Source: Steinernema hermaphroditum (taxonomy: Eukaryota > Nematoda > Chromadorea > Rhabditida > Steinernematidae). From it: DNA of 64,000 nucleotides. A model generated the notes under the pieces. That model worked only from the letters and a program-made list of their open reading frames with translations, did not search any database and was not told the origin of the DNA. The stretch lies in NCBI GenBank assembly GCA_030435675.1, contig CM059625.1, forward strand, positions 1,054,001 through 1,118,000, given 5' to 3'. Shown here in pieces: positions 13,178-24,057 of the stretch. The position numbers were made by a program, and so were the translations under genes. Each line of letters begins with the position of its first letter. Within the stretch, counting starts at the first letter, position 1.

Positions 13178-14494
13178 CGAACATCTAGTGATTGTCAGAT
13201 TGGGTTCATCTATAGTGTGATGTACAGTACAAATCAGAGGCTGACTTAAGAACATAATGTACGAAAAACGAAACTTTATCGTGGTGCTGCTGCACGACGA
13301 TTCTCACAGTGGCAAGTAATTGTCTAGTTGTAATGTACAAATGCGCTCTGGAATTACGCTTAACAATAGAAGTGATCATGCTAATTTCAGCAAACGCAAT
13401 TTCGAAAGAATTTTTGTTGGTGAACACGAAATTTAGAGGGGGCCAGAAGCTGAGCACTATCCATAAATCTCAGCTTCCGTCCGCCAACTATAAACATGTA
13501 AAAAACAGATGGCAAGAATCATGGAAAACAATGAGATCGCAAAGAACGAAATCGAAAAAGCCCAACCAGTTCGAAAAGCACGTGACTTGGACCGAACTCT
13601 AGAAGAGTAGCAGTTTTGACACTTCGAAACCGTTACTGACTTTTTGCGCTTTCATAATTTAGGATACAATTTTGCAAGCTGCCACGAAAGGATAAAGCGT
13701 CATACAGGTGAACATGTAAAGCTGAGGATTCTAAAACAAAGTAAGGCTCTGATGCATCAACAAACAGTCGTGATGGTCGACAAATATATCAGTTACTCCC
13801 AGCATCCAAGTGGATTGCCGCGAAGTTCATGGAAAGATCGATCGATAGAGAGAGTGCGATCAGAACCAGTACTTTTAGATCATGTGCGGTTGCGTTGCTG
13901 TCAAGTTTCGCTCGAGGCGTCAACGTTTGTCTCTTGCTTACATTATGCGTCAGAAACTCACCGCAGCTGGAGTTGTGGACAGTGCGGCAAATGCCGATTT
14001 GGGAAGGAGACGAGATAGTCCGAGTAGCGATGCCATTTCTGAAAACAACGTACAGCTCTAAGGTAGTTCTATAAACATGAAAATCAACAAGAACAAAAGG
14101 CATCGAAGAGGAGAGCGCTTACTCCGCAAACGAAAACAACAACAAAATACCAGCTGACGTCGTTCTTCGCTCTGCGCTGTTTGTTGGAGGTGGCATATTT
14201 TTAGCTGAAATCGATTGCTTCGCAGCTGTATGGCTATATTTTCGGCAGTAGATGGAGCATGACATTAAAAAGGATAAAAGTTGGATGATTTTTATGCTGG
14301 AACTGCTGATGATTGGTTGCCGTTCCCATGGAAGCAGCGCCAGACAGAGTGTTCACAACGGGCCGTATCACCTTTCGAGCCGGCCTGTATTTTGTAAGCT
14401 GATTCGATCACAATAAATGTTTGACACATCATTATAAAGCGGTGACATTGCATCGTTCTGACGTATAAACTAGTCTCTGTTCACAGACAGGCAT

Positions 14495-14576
14495 GGCGAG
14501 ATGGCCGAGCGGTCTAAGGCGCTGGTTTAAGGCACCAGTCTCTTCGGAGGCGTGGGTTCGAATCCCACTCTCGTCA
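14495..14576 (+). tRNA. tRNA-Leu (anticodon AAG)
   Basis: This is an 82-base intronless type II tRNA. The acceptor stem GGCGAGA pairs with TCTCGTC (one G-T wobble), discriminator A. The D arm is GCCGAGCGGTCTAAGGC. The anticodon stem CTGGT/ACCAG encloses the loop TTAAGGC, giving anticodon AAG (14530-14532 region), which reads CUU leucine codons. A long variable arm (TCTCTTCGGAGGCG) and T arm GTGGGTTCGAATCCCAC with the GTTCGAAT B box complete it. No poly-T run follows immediately; the downstream ATAATCTTTTG holds a four-T stretch about 8 bases on. Confidence 0.97.
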
Positions 14577-15294
14577 TAATCTTTTGTGCACCTCTAGTAT
14601 GAATTTCAACTTCAACATATGCTGCTATTGCTTTCCACAATATTGTTTTGCTTCGCTTTTACTATGCAGCTATAGATTTGTAACGTGCAATTTCCTAATC
14701 AACAAATCAAGCAGCAGTACAGCACAAATTTTTTCCGCCTTCTTTCTAACGTTCACTTTTCATTCACCATAACGATCTGAGAGGTCGCAGATTAGCTCTT
14801 GTGCTCTTTATTTTTAATACGCTTAATTGATTATATGTTCCCGACAAACATTTAAAATAGGGAAGCCAACTGTACGCTGCTCATTCCTACGTGCTCATTA
14901 ACTCTTTTACACTGCAAATGATACTCTTGGGAACGTTGCAGAATAATCATATGCGGCGCCCATTTTATTGCCTATTTTGCATAGGGCGAAAATTTTGAAA
15001 ACGGTCGGCGCCGCGCGTGATTCAGTAATGCGTTCAGGTAGACTGCAACGTCTGGGAGACTTGATTTGCATAGCGCTGTTTATTTGCGACTTGAATAATC
15101 ACAAATTAATTTGCAAAGAAGTAAATATTCCACAACTTTGCACACAAGGAATAAATATCACAAAACCAGTACAAGATGATTTAAAGAGTCGAAAATTTAC
15201 ACCCGGCTATCCACCAGAGGGGCTCCATCCTCGTACATGTTTCTGAAATGCTTAACAGACTGAAATTGAACGCGCAGAAAATATTCTCACCAAG
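14577..15294. other. intergenic stretch, nothing recognised
   Basis: About 0.7 kb between the tRNA and the small coiled-coil gene. AT-rich, with only short unsupported open frames. Confidence 0.5.
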
Positions 15295-15618
15295 TTAAGA
15301 GTTACAAGCCCCGATCATTGCTTGATTTTCAATGGTCATGCTGGCAATAAACTGACTGAGCTCATTGTTCACAATTCTCAACCTGTGTACGTAGGCCTTC
15401 AACTCCGCAAGCTCCTTGTTCACATCCCGAATTTCAGTTTCTTTCTTCTCGAGAGCCATCTGGTGCTGAGACTTCAGCTCTTCGACTTCCCTTTTCAGTT
15501 GGGCCTTCTCTTCGCGAAGTTCGTCCAACTCTACATGCATTTTCTTTTGCTTCTCGCGATGCCTTCTCGTTCGCTGCGTTTGCTTACTCACTTCACCAGT
15601 AATCTTCGGCGGAGCCAT
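15295..15618 (-). CDS. small basic coiled-coil protein, bZIP-like
   Basis: This is a single 107-codon open frame from an ATG at 15618 to TAA at 15295-15297. After about ten residues comes a basic block (QTQRTRRHREKQKK, roughly residues 13-26) and then a long uninterrupted heptad-type helix rich in Leu, Glu and Lys to about residue 95. Basic region plus coiled coil is the layout of a bZIP factor, but the canonical N-x-x-A-A-x-x-C/S-R signature of the basic region is absent, so DNA binding is uncertain. It could instead be a small cytoskeletal or adaptor coiled coil. No clear splice signals flank it, so it is modelled as one exon. The complementary strand is also open (15322-15624) but shows only hydrophobic low-information sequence. 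Confidence 0.6.
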   Translation of the reverse strand: MAPPKITGEVSKQTQRTRRHREKQKKMHVELDELREEKAQLKREVEELKSQHQMALEKKETEIRDVNKELAELKAYVHRLRIVNNELSQFIASMTIENQAMIGACNS

Positions 15619-16552
15619 TCATGAAATCCGTAAATGAATGCCAGATTGAGTAGAAAGATTGTGTGCAACGGTGCTGCGCGACGCCGCGAGAGGAGAGGAC
15701 AGGAATGTTAGAAAAGGGTGGGTGGCGAGTGACAAATGGAGGATGGTCGATTCGGTTGCGTTCGTAACGAGCAGAGAACGCAATCCGACTGAATCATCGC
15801 AACGTCTACTGTCATGTCGGGCGGCCGTAAAGCTGACGGCGAGACCGAAAATTCAAAAATGAAATGCGATATCTTCGTTGTGTCATCATACACCCTCCAT
15901 TCTGAGTGATTTCTGACCAATTATGAAACATCAGTTTGATTTCTGAAAAATACGTTTGCTTGCTTTCGAAAGGAATACTTGGTATTATACAAGATATTAC
16001 TAAGTTTGTTGTAGCAGTTTTTGTCTTACAATAATCAGGATGCGCAATTATGAATATGTATGTGCGAAGTATTACTGAGATTTAAGAAAAAATTTATTTA
16101 ATTTTTTTAATACACACACATGTAACTCGCTGATGCGTTACCCATAGCAACATATTGATAATATAGGAATGTGCGCGGAGAAGACATAGATGGCGAGCAG
16201 GAAGAAGATTGCAATGCTGACGTGCAATGTTCTAAGAAGCATGTGAAATGCTCGAAAGGGAATCTTCAAAATCGAATGATTTTTAGGCGGAACATTCTGT
16301 ACTACACGAAAACAAAGACTCTTTTAAGAAGCGGAGTGGATTCATTACCAGACAATATGCAATGAGTCAACATCATGATGTTTTCGATCGAAGACGATAA
16401 AAGGTAGGATAGATTCGGTAATTAATACCAAGGAATACAATTTTAACAAGAAAGACACAACCAGTGATTGTGGATACAGCGCAATTCGAAGTCAGATGAA
16501 CAGACATTTCAACATAATTCGTTAAAGATACACTCAGCCTCAGCATCGTTGA
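15619..16552. other. intergenic stretch, nothing recognised
   Basis: About 0.9 kb between the coiled-coil ORF and the 3' end of the transporter gene. No conserved open frame or strong repeat was seen. Confidence 0.5.
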
Positions 16553-18444
16553 TTAAGGCAGGGAGGAGGACATCTCCTTCAACTCTATCTCACCTTCTGG
16601 TGCGATACGGCGTCCCATTCCGGTCTTGTTCTCGTCCCGTTTCCAAAAGAAACTCAAGACATTTCCACAGACGAGCACGATGAAGATGCCAAGGAATGTA
16701 TAAGACCAAGGGGAGACGCGGGCCAGGATGGACGTTTCTAGGCGACCGTAGTGGCCGCTGCTAGAGAGTGCGTCAGCGGGGGGAACAAAGGGTTGACCAC
16801 ACGTATCAGAAGACGAATTAGTGGGCAAGGTGTAGCCTAGACAAATTATTCAAATAACGCATAGTTAGCAGACGTACCGTCATATGGTTTCTCCATAAAA
16901 TTTGAGAAGGCGCAACATCCCAAGACGATATTGGCGATGACAAAGCTCACTGTTGCTGGACGTGTAGATACCTTCGGGAAAAAGACACCGAGAAGAATCA
17001 ATCCCGTCATTGGTCCATTCGTTGCTCCGAGTAGACTGCTTGAAGCATACAGGATTCCGCCCATGGAACCCAACATGAGCGCGATCACGGTGCTCAGAAT
17101 ACCGGCGAAGAGAGAGACAAAGCAGGTGATAATCATAGGGTTTATGGGAAGTCCCGTGTACCCTTTGAGGAAGTCCGCGTAAACAACGGCCGCAATGCTA
17201 TTGTGCCCACTGCTAACGCTCGATAGGGCAGCTGCAAAGATAGCTGCGAGGAAGAGGCCTGTGAGACCTGGGATGGGACCTTGAAATGGATGGTAACATC
17301 GCTCATAATCGTTTTGTAACCTACCAAGCACCTTGGCCGCGAACGCAATGACCAACTGATCTACGCTGGTGATCTCGCCAGTCTCCAATGGGTTGCAATT
17401 ATAGAATTGGCCCAATAGCATCGTGCCCAACAGACAGCACATCAGCGACGTCCACAGCACGCAGGGAATGTTCATAAGGATTGCTCTTTTGGCTGAAATA
17501 AAGGTAGATGCTGGTGCACGGTGAAAGGTCCTTACCGTCTGCCAATGTTGGAAGTGAAGAATACCGTTGAACAGCCATCTGGTTGCATCCGTAGATATTC
17601 AGCCACATAGAGGAGGATCCGAACAACAAAATCCAGAAGCTGTAGAATTGAGTCGGACTAGGATCAAAGCGCACCATATTCGAGAGTCTGCCGCTTGTGC
17701 TCAGAATATCCCAGGTCGCGGAAATGTCGACAGTAAGTAGTCCTAAACGAGTATTCAGAGTTTTTCTTTTCCAACGAACCTCCAATGATAAGTGCACCAA
17801 TTCCGCTGACCATGATAACCGCCTGGAACGTGTCACTCCAAAGAACGGCCCTCAGACCTCCCAAGGATGTATAGGTTGTACTTAATATTCCGACGAACTA
17901 TAACAAAACGTAGGTAGTGTTGGTTTGAAACTTGAAACTAAATGATATTCCTCTAACTCACCACAATTAGTGCATTCACGTCTAGTCCGGTTGCACCACT
18001 GATTGCAATGGCTGGTCCGTAGTTGACGATTCCTCCGAAGACCACAGTGTTCACAGCGAAGATCGCAGCACCAATCTTACGCAGCGTCGACGACCGGAAG
18101 CGCAGTTCCAAATATTCGTAAACTGATGTGCAGTTTATGCGAAAAAACGTTGGTATGAGGAAAGTGCGGGCGAAAAAGAGCCCAATGACTGCGGAGAGAT
18201 AGTGAACGATATAAAGGGGTCCTCGATTGAAGATCTCGGCCGGTGTCCCCAAAATCACAGATCCAGACAGAAATGTCGTCATTAAAGAAATGGTCACCGG
18301 TATGGAGGGCATCTTTCGATTTCCAAGGAGCTGCTGGTCCGGGGTACGGTACTTGTTAAAAGAGCCGTAATAGGCTCCAAAGATAAGCGGAACAACGCTA
18401 CAAAAGCCGAAGACAACAAAGTCGACGATGCCGGCAGACAACAT
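16553..18444 (-). CDS. SLC5-family sodium-coupled solute transporter
   Basis: This gene encodes a predicted 553-residue polytopic plasma-membrane symporter of the SSS/SLC5 family, nearest the multivitamin/monocarboxylate branch. Exons: 17962-18444, 17780-17897, 17536-17742, 17325-17492, 16878-17279, 16553-16836, all in phase. Recognisable segments are FLSGSVILGTPAEIFNRG (helix 2 region), YEYLELRF, TSLGGLRAVLWSDTFQAVIM (the GGLKAVxWTD signature), NIYGCNQMAVQRY and AAIFAAALSSVSSGHNSIAA, a family hallmark. A final helix (about residues 498-520) precedes a polar tail. The second intron (17743-17779) is only 37 bp; its removal is required to keep the frame. A trans-splice-like CTTTCAG lies 17 bases before the ATG. 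Cargo cannot be assigned: vitamins, iodide or short organic acids are all possible. Confidence 0.93.
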
Positions 18445-18544
18445 CGTCGTTTTTGAAAGATCTGAAAGAAGTTCGTTACGTCCATACGATCAACGAAGTT
18501 CAGCCTTTCTCAAACTCACGCTCACCCTCCGCGTGTTGACAATT

Positions 18545-18916
18545 ACTAACCGCTTTGTCCCCCTCATGAGAGTGAAATAAAAGGCACAAAAAAGAAACAG
18601 TGATCGGTCACTGGAAGGGCCGCTCCACAATGAGGGAGACCTGAGACTGAAATGCAACTCTTATCCGGCGCGCATCGCAGATGGTCTGATTATGCGGAGC
18701 CGCCCCCACAGGAAGGCAGCGGCTGATCACTAACCGCTATACCCCCCACTCATGAAACTAAAACGAAAGGCACAAAAAGAAAACAGTGATCGGTCACTGG
18801 AAGGGCCACTCCACAATGAGGGAGACCTGAGACTGAAATGCAATTTTTATCCGGCGCGCATCGCAGATGGTTTGATTATGCGGAGCCGCACCCACAGGAA
18901 GGCAGCGCCTGATCAC
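18545..18916. repeat. tandem duplication, two copies of about 184-186 bp
   Basis: Copy 1 (18545-18730) and copy 2 (18729-18916) align end to end. Both begin ACTAACCGCT and share GATCGGTCACTGGAAGGGCC, CCACAATGAGGGAGACCTGA and CATCGCAGATGGT, with a handful of substitutions and short indels; both end in GATCAC. The arrangement starts about 100 bp 5' of the transporter ATG, so it lies in that gene's upstream region. No coding potential is evident. Low divergence suggests a recent duplication. Confidence 0.93.
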
Positions 18917-20562
18917 GGTCGCCGTGACTCCGTAGCACGCACGTTCTCTTAGAGTCACTTCCTTTCCTTTTTGCCGTCGAAAGCACATGACAGTCTGGGC
19001 GACTGTTTAATATTCATAGACGAATCTCGCCTTGTGGTCGTAAAAAGCGCGCCTGGCAGCCGAGGAATGCAAACTGCAAAAAAAACTGTTTTTCCCTTTT
19101 TATGCAGCGGGTTGTCCATCTGCCAATTTTGGTTATGGAGATTTTGGAGATTTTGGTCACTGGTGATTCAGATCAAATTTGCCGCTGCCAGCAGTTTTCG
19201 GTTATCTTCACGTTCCGAGACCGACATCCACAAAGAGTTCAGTGTCCAAGCACTGCTATATGGCTTCGTCCCTTTACCCTTTCTCTTTCGTTCGGCGCCA
19301 CAATATAAATTCTTCCGGGAAGCTCCAGATGTGATCAGCACATAATTATAAAACAGTACCTTAGAAGGTGACATGTCAGCCGGAGGTTTGCGGACCGAAA
19401 TTCTTTGCTCAACAGATCAGATTGTTCACAGCCAACGGCCCTGTCTTTCTTCAAACAAATGAAGCCCACAGTCCATCCGTTCAACAGAGCCGCATACATA
19501 ATATAGGTACACACTCGATTCAACATTTCGTGCATAGCTTTAGTTATGTAGATGCAGATCGTTTAATGGTGTTCAATACATTAAAGTGTTAAAGCGAAAG
19601 ATTGCGCTTCTTAATGAAAGCGTCCTTTACTTGTTGCAGCAATTGATGAGACCCAAAATAGTTATGAAGTGTTACCACATGATGATTTGGCGAATTCAGT
19701 TGATCTGCTACGTACGTAAAGAAACAGCGATAGCGACTATTATAATCTTTGATGACCAGACAGTCTCGTGCACTTTGCTTAGATCGCTCGGCTGATGGCT
19801 ACCTCAAAAGTGTTTTCCAATGCACTTTTGTTGTTATCAGCATGGCGAGAGACGTCGCGTTTGCAACTTGCGGCACATCAAAGTAACTATCTGGCGGCTG
19901 GCGCGCATGTAAAGGACATGTTGAAAACACAAACTTCCTCACATATTCCATACTACACGATACAGAATCACAAAACGAATTTCAGAACTTGGGTCCGGAA
20001 GTGCATATCCCCTATATATAAATGCAAAACCGATGGTTCCGTTGATCTGTATGTGTTTCTTTCTGACACGAGAGCGGCCGCATTCGACCAGTCGAGAAGC
20101 GGTCGCATTCAGACAGCAGACAGAACAGGGTCACGGGTCGGCGTCGAACCAAACCCGGCCGATTACAAATCAGACACGTCCGTAATGAGCCACACAGACA
20201 CTGACAACATTAACTGCCACTATACCTTCGAGACCGACAGCCCACCAATTGTCTACCGGGTGAGAGCGGAAAATAAGCGCCAATCTTGAGGCAATTTATC
20301 ACCTGTAGGCTACTACTGTCTTGCCGTCCGCAGGGTTACTTGCAATCTTTGTGAACGAGGCGCGCGTAACTGCGCGCATCACTGCTTATCTTTTATTAAT
20401 CATATTCTAAAGCGTGCAACAACACTTTGGTTTCCTGAACAAAGAATTCTAGCATGATTGGTTAGCACTTTTAAGGTAGTGTAACGTAAGTGCTAACCGC
20501 CAGAGAGTCATTTCCTTGTCTGCTCACATGCGTTCATCAAACAAAGCCACTACTTGAACTCT

Positions 20563-20569
20563 TTATCAG
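20563..20569 (-). promoter_or_regulatory. CTGATAA GATA-type site upstream of the lectin gene
   Basis: The reverse strand reads ACTGATAAAG here, about 120 bp before the lectin ATG. In Caenorhabditis, TGATAA elements of this form are bound by intestinal GATA factors such as ELT-2. A further GATAAG core lies near 20593. Function is inferred from position and motif only. Confidence 0.4.
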
Positions 20570-20690
20570 TTCCGCAGTACATTTCAGACTGTCGATAAGC
20601 CCTTTAAGGTGCGTGCCAAAAACAACGCCCAGCCCCCAAAATTTGGTACATAACTGCAACACAACACCATAGGGCACCATTCAAGTGAGA

Positions 20691-22714
20691 ATGAAAACTC
20701 TACTTCTCCTCCTGGCCATCGGCTGGGCGGCAGCGGCTCCCAGCTGCACCTACGACTTTCAGATCCTGAGCTCGGACTGGCGTCGCTGCTACAGTGTTCA
20801 CCCAAACGTGAAGAGCTACAAGGCGGCAAATACTTTCTGTAATGCAATTGGAGGTCGTATCTCTATGGTCCAGCCTGACAAAGATGAGGCCCGACTGAAA
20901 GGTAAGGTTTTGCTATGCTACGTCCAAATGTTGGCGAAAATAACAAAAACATCTTGCCTTAATATTTGTGGAACAATCGCTTAATTATATACAAAAATTA
21001 TACTTAATGCATATAGTAAATTTTCAAGAAAATCTACTGTACGAAATCGACATTGCTGGCAAGAAGGTCGGCGGTTATTGGCACGGCTTCGGTGAAGGAA
21101 AATGTGGAATCTACAGTTTTATTGCCGCAGAGACCACTTATGTTGACTGCTTCGAAAGAACGAGCTACGGGATCCCTATATCCGCATTCATCTGCGAGTC
21201 GGCTCCTTTTGGTGGCACACCTCTTCCTAAGGATCCTCCGACACCTCCTCCTCGCACTGATACCACTGACGAGCCGGCAACATCAGCCCCGAAGCCTGAT
21301 AACCCATGCCCTTATGACTACCAGACATTGAGTGCTGACGGAAAGCTCTGCTACAGCGCCTATCCATTGGTACAAGCCTACGAAAGTGCAAATACCCTCT
21401 GCAACCAGATAGGCGGTCGTATTTCCATGACTCAGGAGCCCGACGACGAGGAGAAGATCAAAGGTATGCTCTTACTACTCTAACACCACTTCTATAATGA
21501 TGTAGAAATCCTCATTGACAAAATCAAGTGCACACGCAAGCCCATCACTGGTTATTGGCACGGATTCGGCGACGGAAAATGTGGAGTGTTCGATCTGAAA
21601 ACCGGCCGCTCTTCGTATGTGAACTGTCTCGGCTTCGCTGGAGCTCCTCTGGCTGCTTTTGTCTGTGAGACACTTCCCAAGGGTCAAGGAAATCTGCCGC
21701 TTGAGCCACCTACGCCTCCACCTGCCGAAGCTACCACCCCCAAAACTGGTGAACCTGTCGACTGCCCCTACGATTATCAAACGCTAAGCGAGGACGAGAC
21801 TCGGTGCTACAGTACCCACGCTGTAATCAAAAGTTATGAGGGTGCGAACAATGAATGTAAGAAGATTGGCGGAAAAATTTCGATGGTTCAGCCCCAGGAA
21901 GATGAGGAAACTATGAAAGGTTGGTAGCCGCTTTAAGGCTGTTTCCTAGCGTTCTGTATTAATGTTAGTTGAACTACATTAGTGCTTCGTCTTTTTTAGG
22001 ACTACTTTTCTACAACATCGAGGCTAACGGCAAGAACATCGCCAGCTACTGGCACGGCTTGAAGGGCGGAAGATGTGGTATCTATATGTTTACCACGGAA
22101 GAAACTATCTACGTCGAATGTGGTAGTGGTAGAGGCTTCACTCCGGTTGCTGCGTTCATCTGCGAGACGACGCCAGCTGGAATAAGACCTATACCAACAG
22201 ACCCTCCCATATTCACATCACTTGAGCCAAGCACGCCCGCATCCATTACTACTGAGGCCAGTATCACCACAGAGGCCCCTACTACTACCGAGAACCCTGT
22301 AAATTTCTATGACTTCGGAAACTACGTCCTCGTTTCTACTCCCATGAACTTCAACGATGCGCAAGACTTTTGCAAAAGCAAAAACGGTCAACTGGTTACC
22401 TTCCACAAGAAGGGAGCGGAAAAGTACATCGAGAAAGTGTTCAAGAACATCGATCCTGAGGATGAACCAATCTGGTGGATCGGTTTCTACAAGCCTGAGG
22501 GTGTCAACTCCGAATACGGCTGGATCGATGGTAGTACTGTTGACTACACCAACTGGGCTGATGGTCTACCCATTCCAACTCCGAGTGAAGAGTGCGCTGC
22601 GGTAAGACAATTGTTTTGGGTACTGTAATCGAAAGTACAATTCAGTACTGGGAGTCGAACTGGGCTAGCATGGACTGCAACTGGGAGCATCCGTTTGCCT
22701 GCGAAAGAAAATAA
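20691..22714 (+). CDS. secreted protein with three degenerate lectin-like modules and a C-terminal C-type lectin domain
   Basis: This gene encodes a predicted 576-residue secreted protein. Exons: 20691-20901, 21029-21463, 21506-21919, 22000-22601, 22646-22714. The ATG at 20691 starts a clear signal peptide (MKTLLLLLAIGWAAAAPS). Three modules of about 110-120 residues follow, each beginning C-x-YD-x-Q-x-LS, with CYS, GG-K/R-ISM and YWHG landmarks and ending AFxCE, joined by Pro/Thr linkers that are probably O-glycosylated. Each module is split by a phase-1 intron at the same place. The last domain (about residues 450-576) is a recognisable C-type lectin fold (WWIGFYKPEG, YGWIDGS, TNWADG, FACERK). 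It lacks EPN or QPD and the WND motif, so classical calcium-dependent sugar binding is doubtful. Related worm proteins are gut or immune effectors; that role is inferred. AATAAA follows the stop at 22750. Confidence 0.92.
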
Positions 22715-22749
22715 TCTTCGTATACGAGCAATATTAACTTGTAATATGC

Positions 22750-22755
22750 AATAAA
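22750..22755 (+). terminator. poly(A) signal of the lectin gene
   Basis: AATAAA lies 36 bases after the TAA stop of the lectin-like gene. Confidence 0.7.
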
Positions 22756-22968
22756 TTTTGAAGCGCACATTCAGATATTTCCACCACACCAATCTACCCA
22801 TTTCTCTAACTTCAGAATCAATCTGTGACAAGGTTTGATTGACCTTGTCTAAAAAAGGTCCGCTAAAAAGTCCGCTTTGTTGTATTGGTTTTATTGAACG
22901 ATACCACATACGTAACATATGTAACCAGCAACCCGTAACCCCCAAGTGGCTCCACAGACATAACACGT

Positions 22969-24030
22969 TCAGAGACCCTTGACCAAGCAATGCTCACGAT
23001 TCTTAAAATAAAAATCAGGTGAGATCCAACTATACGAAGACTCCACAAAAAACAGCTGCACATAATACTGCGGCGGGTCCACGGGCTGTTTCTCCGGAGG
23101 AGTATGCAAAAACATCCGGATATAATTCCAGTCCGAGATGCGCTCATCGTAGACGAGGTGCTTGTTGTGATAGGAGTGTTTCGGTCCAATGGCCATTTTG
23201 ATTTGAAAGCGGTTGTAGAACTGCCGCGGAGCAGTGAGTGTCAGCTTTACAGTGGGGCACTTAATCTTCCTCCTTGTCCATAAGTCCTTCAAACGCAGCA
23301 GGAACTGATAGTCGAACGTGAAGTCCACGTCGGTGATGTGATACTTCACGAAGTGCAGTTGCTCGAAAGCGAACTCCACGGAGCTTCGGTCGTTTCCAGC
23401 GCAGAAGGTGAGGCTTCGCAAATCGTAATGGCTCCTTTGATTAGACATCATTGATTTGAGGGTTACTTCTCGACAACTTTCAGTTTCGATAACGACATCT
23501 TGAATTCCGTTTATCAACTTAATGATAGTAGCGGCGTGTGGGGTCCCCTTCTGTAAGTGGCGGACCGTCAGCGTTCCACCTCCGAGCCCGTTCTGTACAA
23601 TGAACGGGAGGGCGCCCGTAATACTGGTGTAGTGATTCTCTCGGGAGAACAACAGGAAGTGGGAGTCCTGCAGCATTGCGCTCACGTCTTCCGTGGGCTT
23701 CTTCGTGAGCGTCAAATTGCGTAGAAAAAACCGCTCACCAAGATTCCAATCCTCTTTGGTCCAAGGTACAGCAGTGCTCGGGTTTCCAAAGTAAAACTTC
23801 TTTGCTCGGAAGAAGCTCCTTCCCTCTGGCTCATCGGCGAAGAAAATTTCGAAATCGACAAAGCCGTGTGTCGCCAAATACTGTCGAGCTATTGGTTCAA
23901 AAGGTCCGGGAAGGCGGGAAACTTCCTCTAGATGGTCTTTCACGCGTTTGCGTCCTTTCTCCGTCTGCATCATTTTCAGCACCATCTTTTTAGTGACGTT
24001 GGTCGAGAATTTATGAGAGAGGGATTCCAT
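22969..24030 (-). CDS. uncharacterised 353-residue protein, apparently intronless
   Basis: A single long open frame has no internal splice signals that improve it. The ATG at 24030 (MESLSHKFST) is chosen because a strong acceptor-like CTGTTTCAG sits 19 bases upstream, suiting trans-splicing; an ATG at 24063 would add only 11 residues. The protein is soluble-looking, with mixed alpha/beta composition, a basic helical N-terminal part (TKKMVLKMMQTEKGRKRVKD) and a C-terminal part rich in Phe, Tyr and His. The pattern of short beta-like segments with conserved-looking Leu/Phe resembles nematode F-box-associated families, but I see no F-box, so this is only a suggestion. Its 3' end converges on the lectin gene, 254 bp between stops. 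Possible member of a large nematode-specific family. Confidence 0.7.
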   Translation of the reverse strand: MESLSHKFSTNVTKKMVLKMMQTEKGRKRVKDHLEEVSRLPGPFEPIARQYLATHGFVDFEIFFADEPEGRSFFRAKKFYFGNPSTAVPWTKEDWNLGERFFLRNLTLTKKPTEDVSAMLQDSHFLLFSRENHYTSITGALPFIVQNGLGGGTLTVRHLQKGTPHAATIIKLINGIQDVVIETESCREVTLKSMMSNQRSHYDLRSLTFCAGNDRSSVEFAFEQLHFVKYHITDVDFTFDYQFLLRLKDLWTRRKIKCPTVKLTLTAPRQFYNRFQIKMAIGPKHSYHNKHLVYDERISDWNYIRMFLHTPPEKQPVDPPQYYVQLFFVESSYSWISPDFYFKNREHCLVKGL

Positions 24031-24057
24031 TGTGCCGTGATGTCCTAAACTGAAACA

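Larger units (their letters stand above)
12298..14494. other. intergenic stretch with repeats
   Basis: The 2.2 kb between the dehydrogenase start and the tRNA holds a GAGTCCG-rich repeat patch and a strong hairpin (listed separately). The overlapping open frames here on both strands (for example 12336-12902) are produced by the repeat and show no protein signature. Confidence 0.5.
18445..20690. other. intergenic stretch with tandem duplication
   Basis: This 2.2 kb separates the divergently transcribed transporter and lectin genes. It contains the 184-bp tandem duplication listed separately and a 164-codon ATG-initiated open frame at 19795-20289 that I cannot support as a gene (see findings). 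Confidence 0.5.

Noticed and set aside
15322..15624. 100-codon open frame on the plus strand
   Set aside because: It is the complement of the coiled-coil ORF; its Leu/Phe-rich content comes from reversed Lys/Glu/Gln codons.
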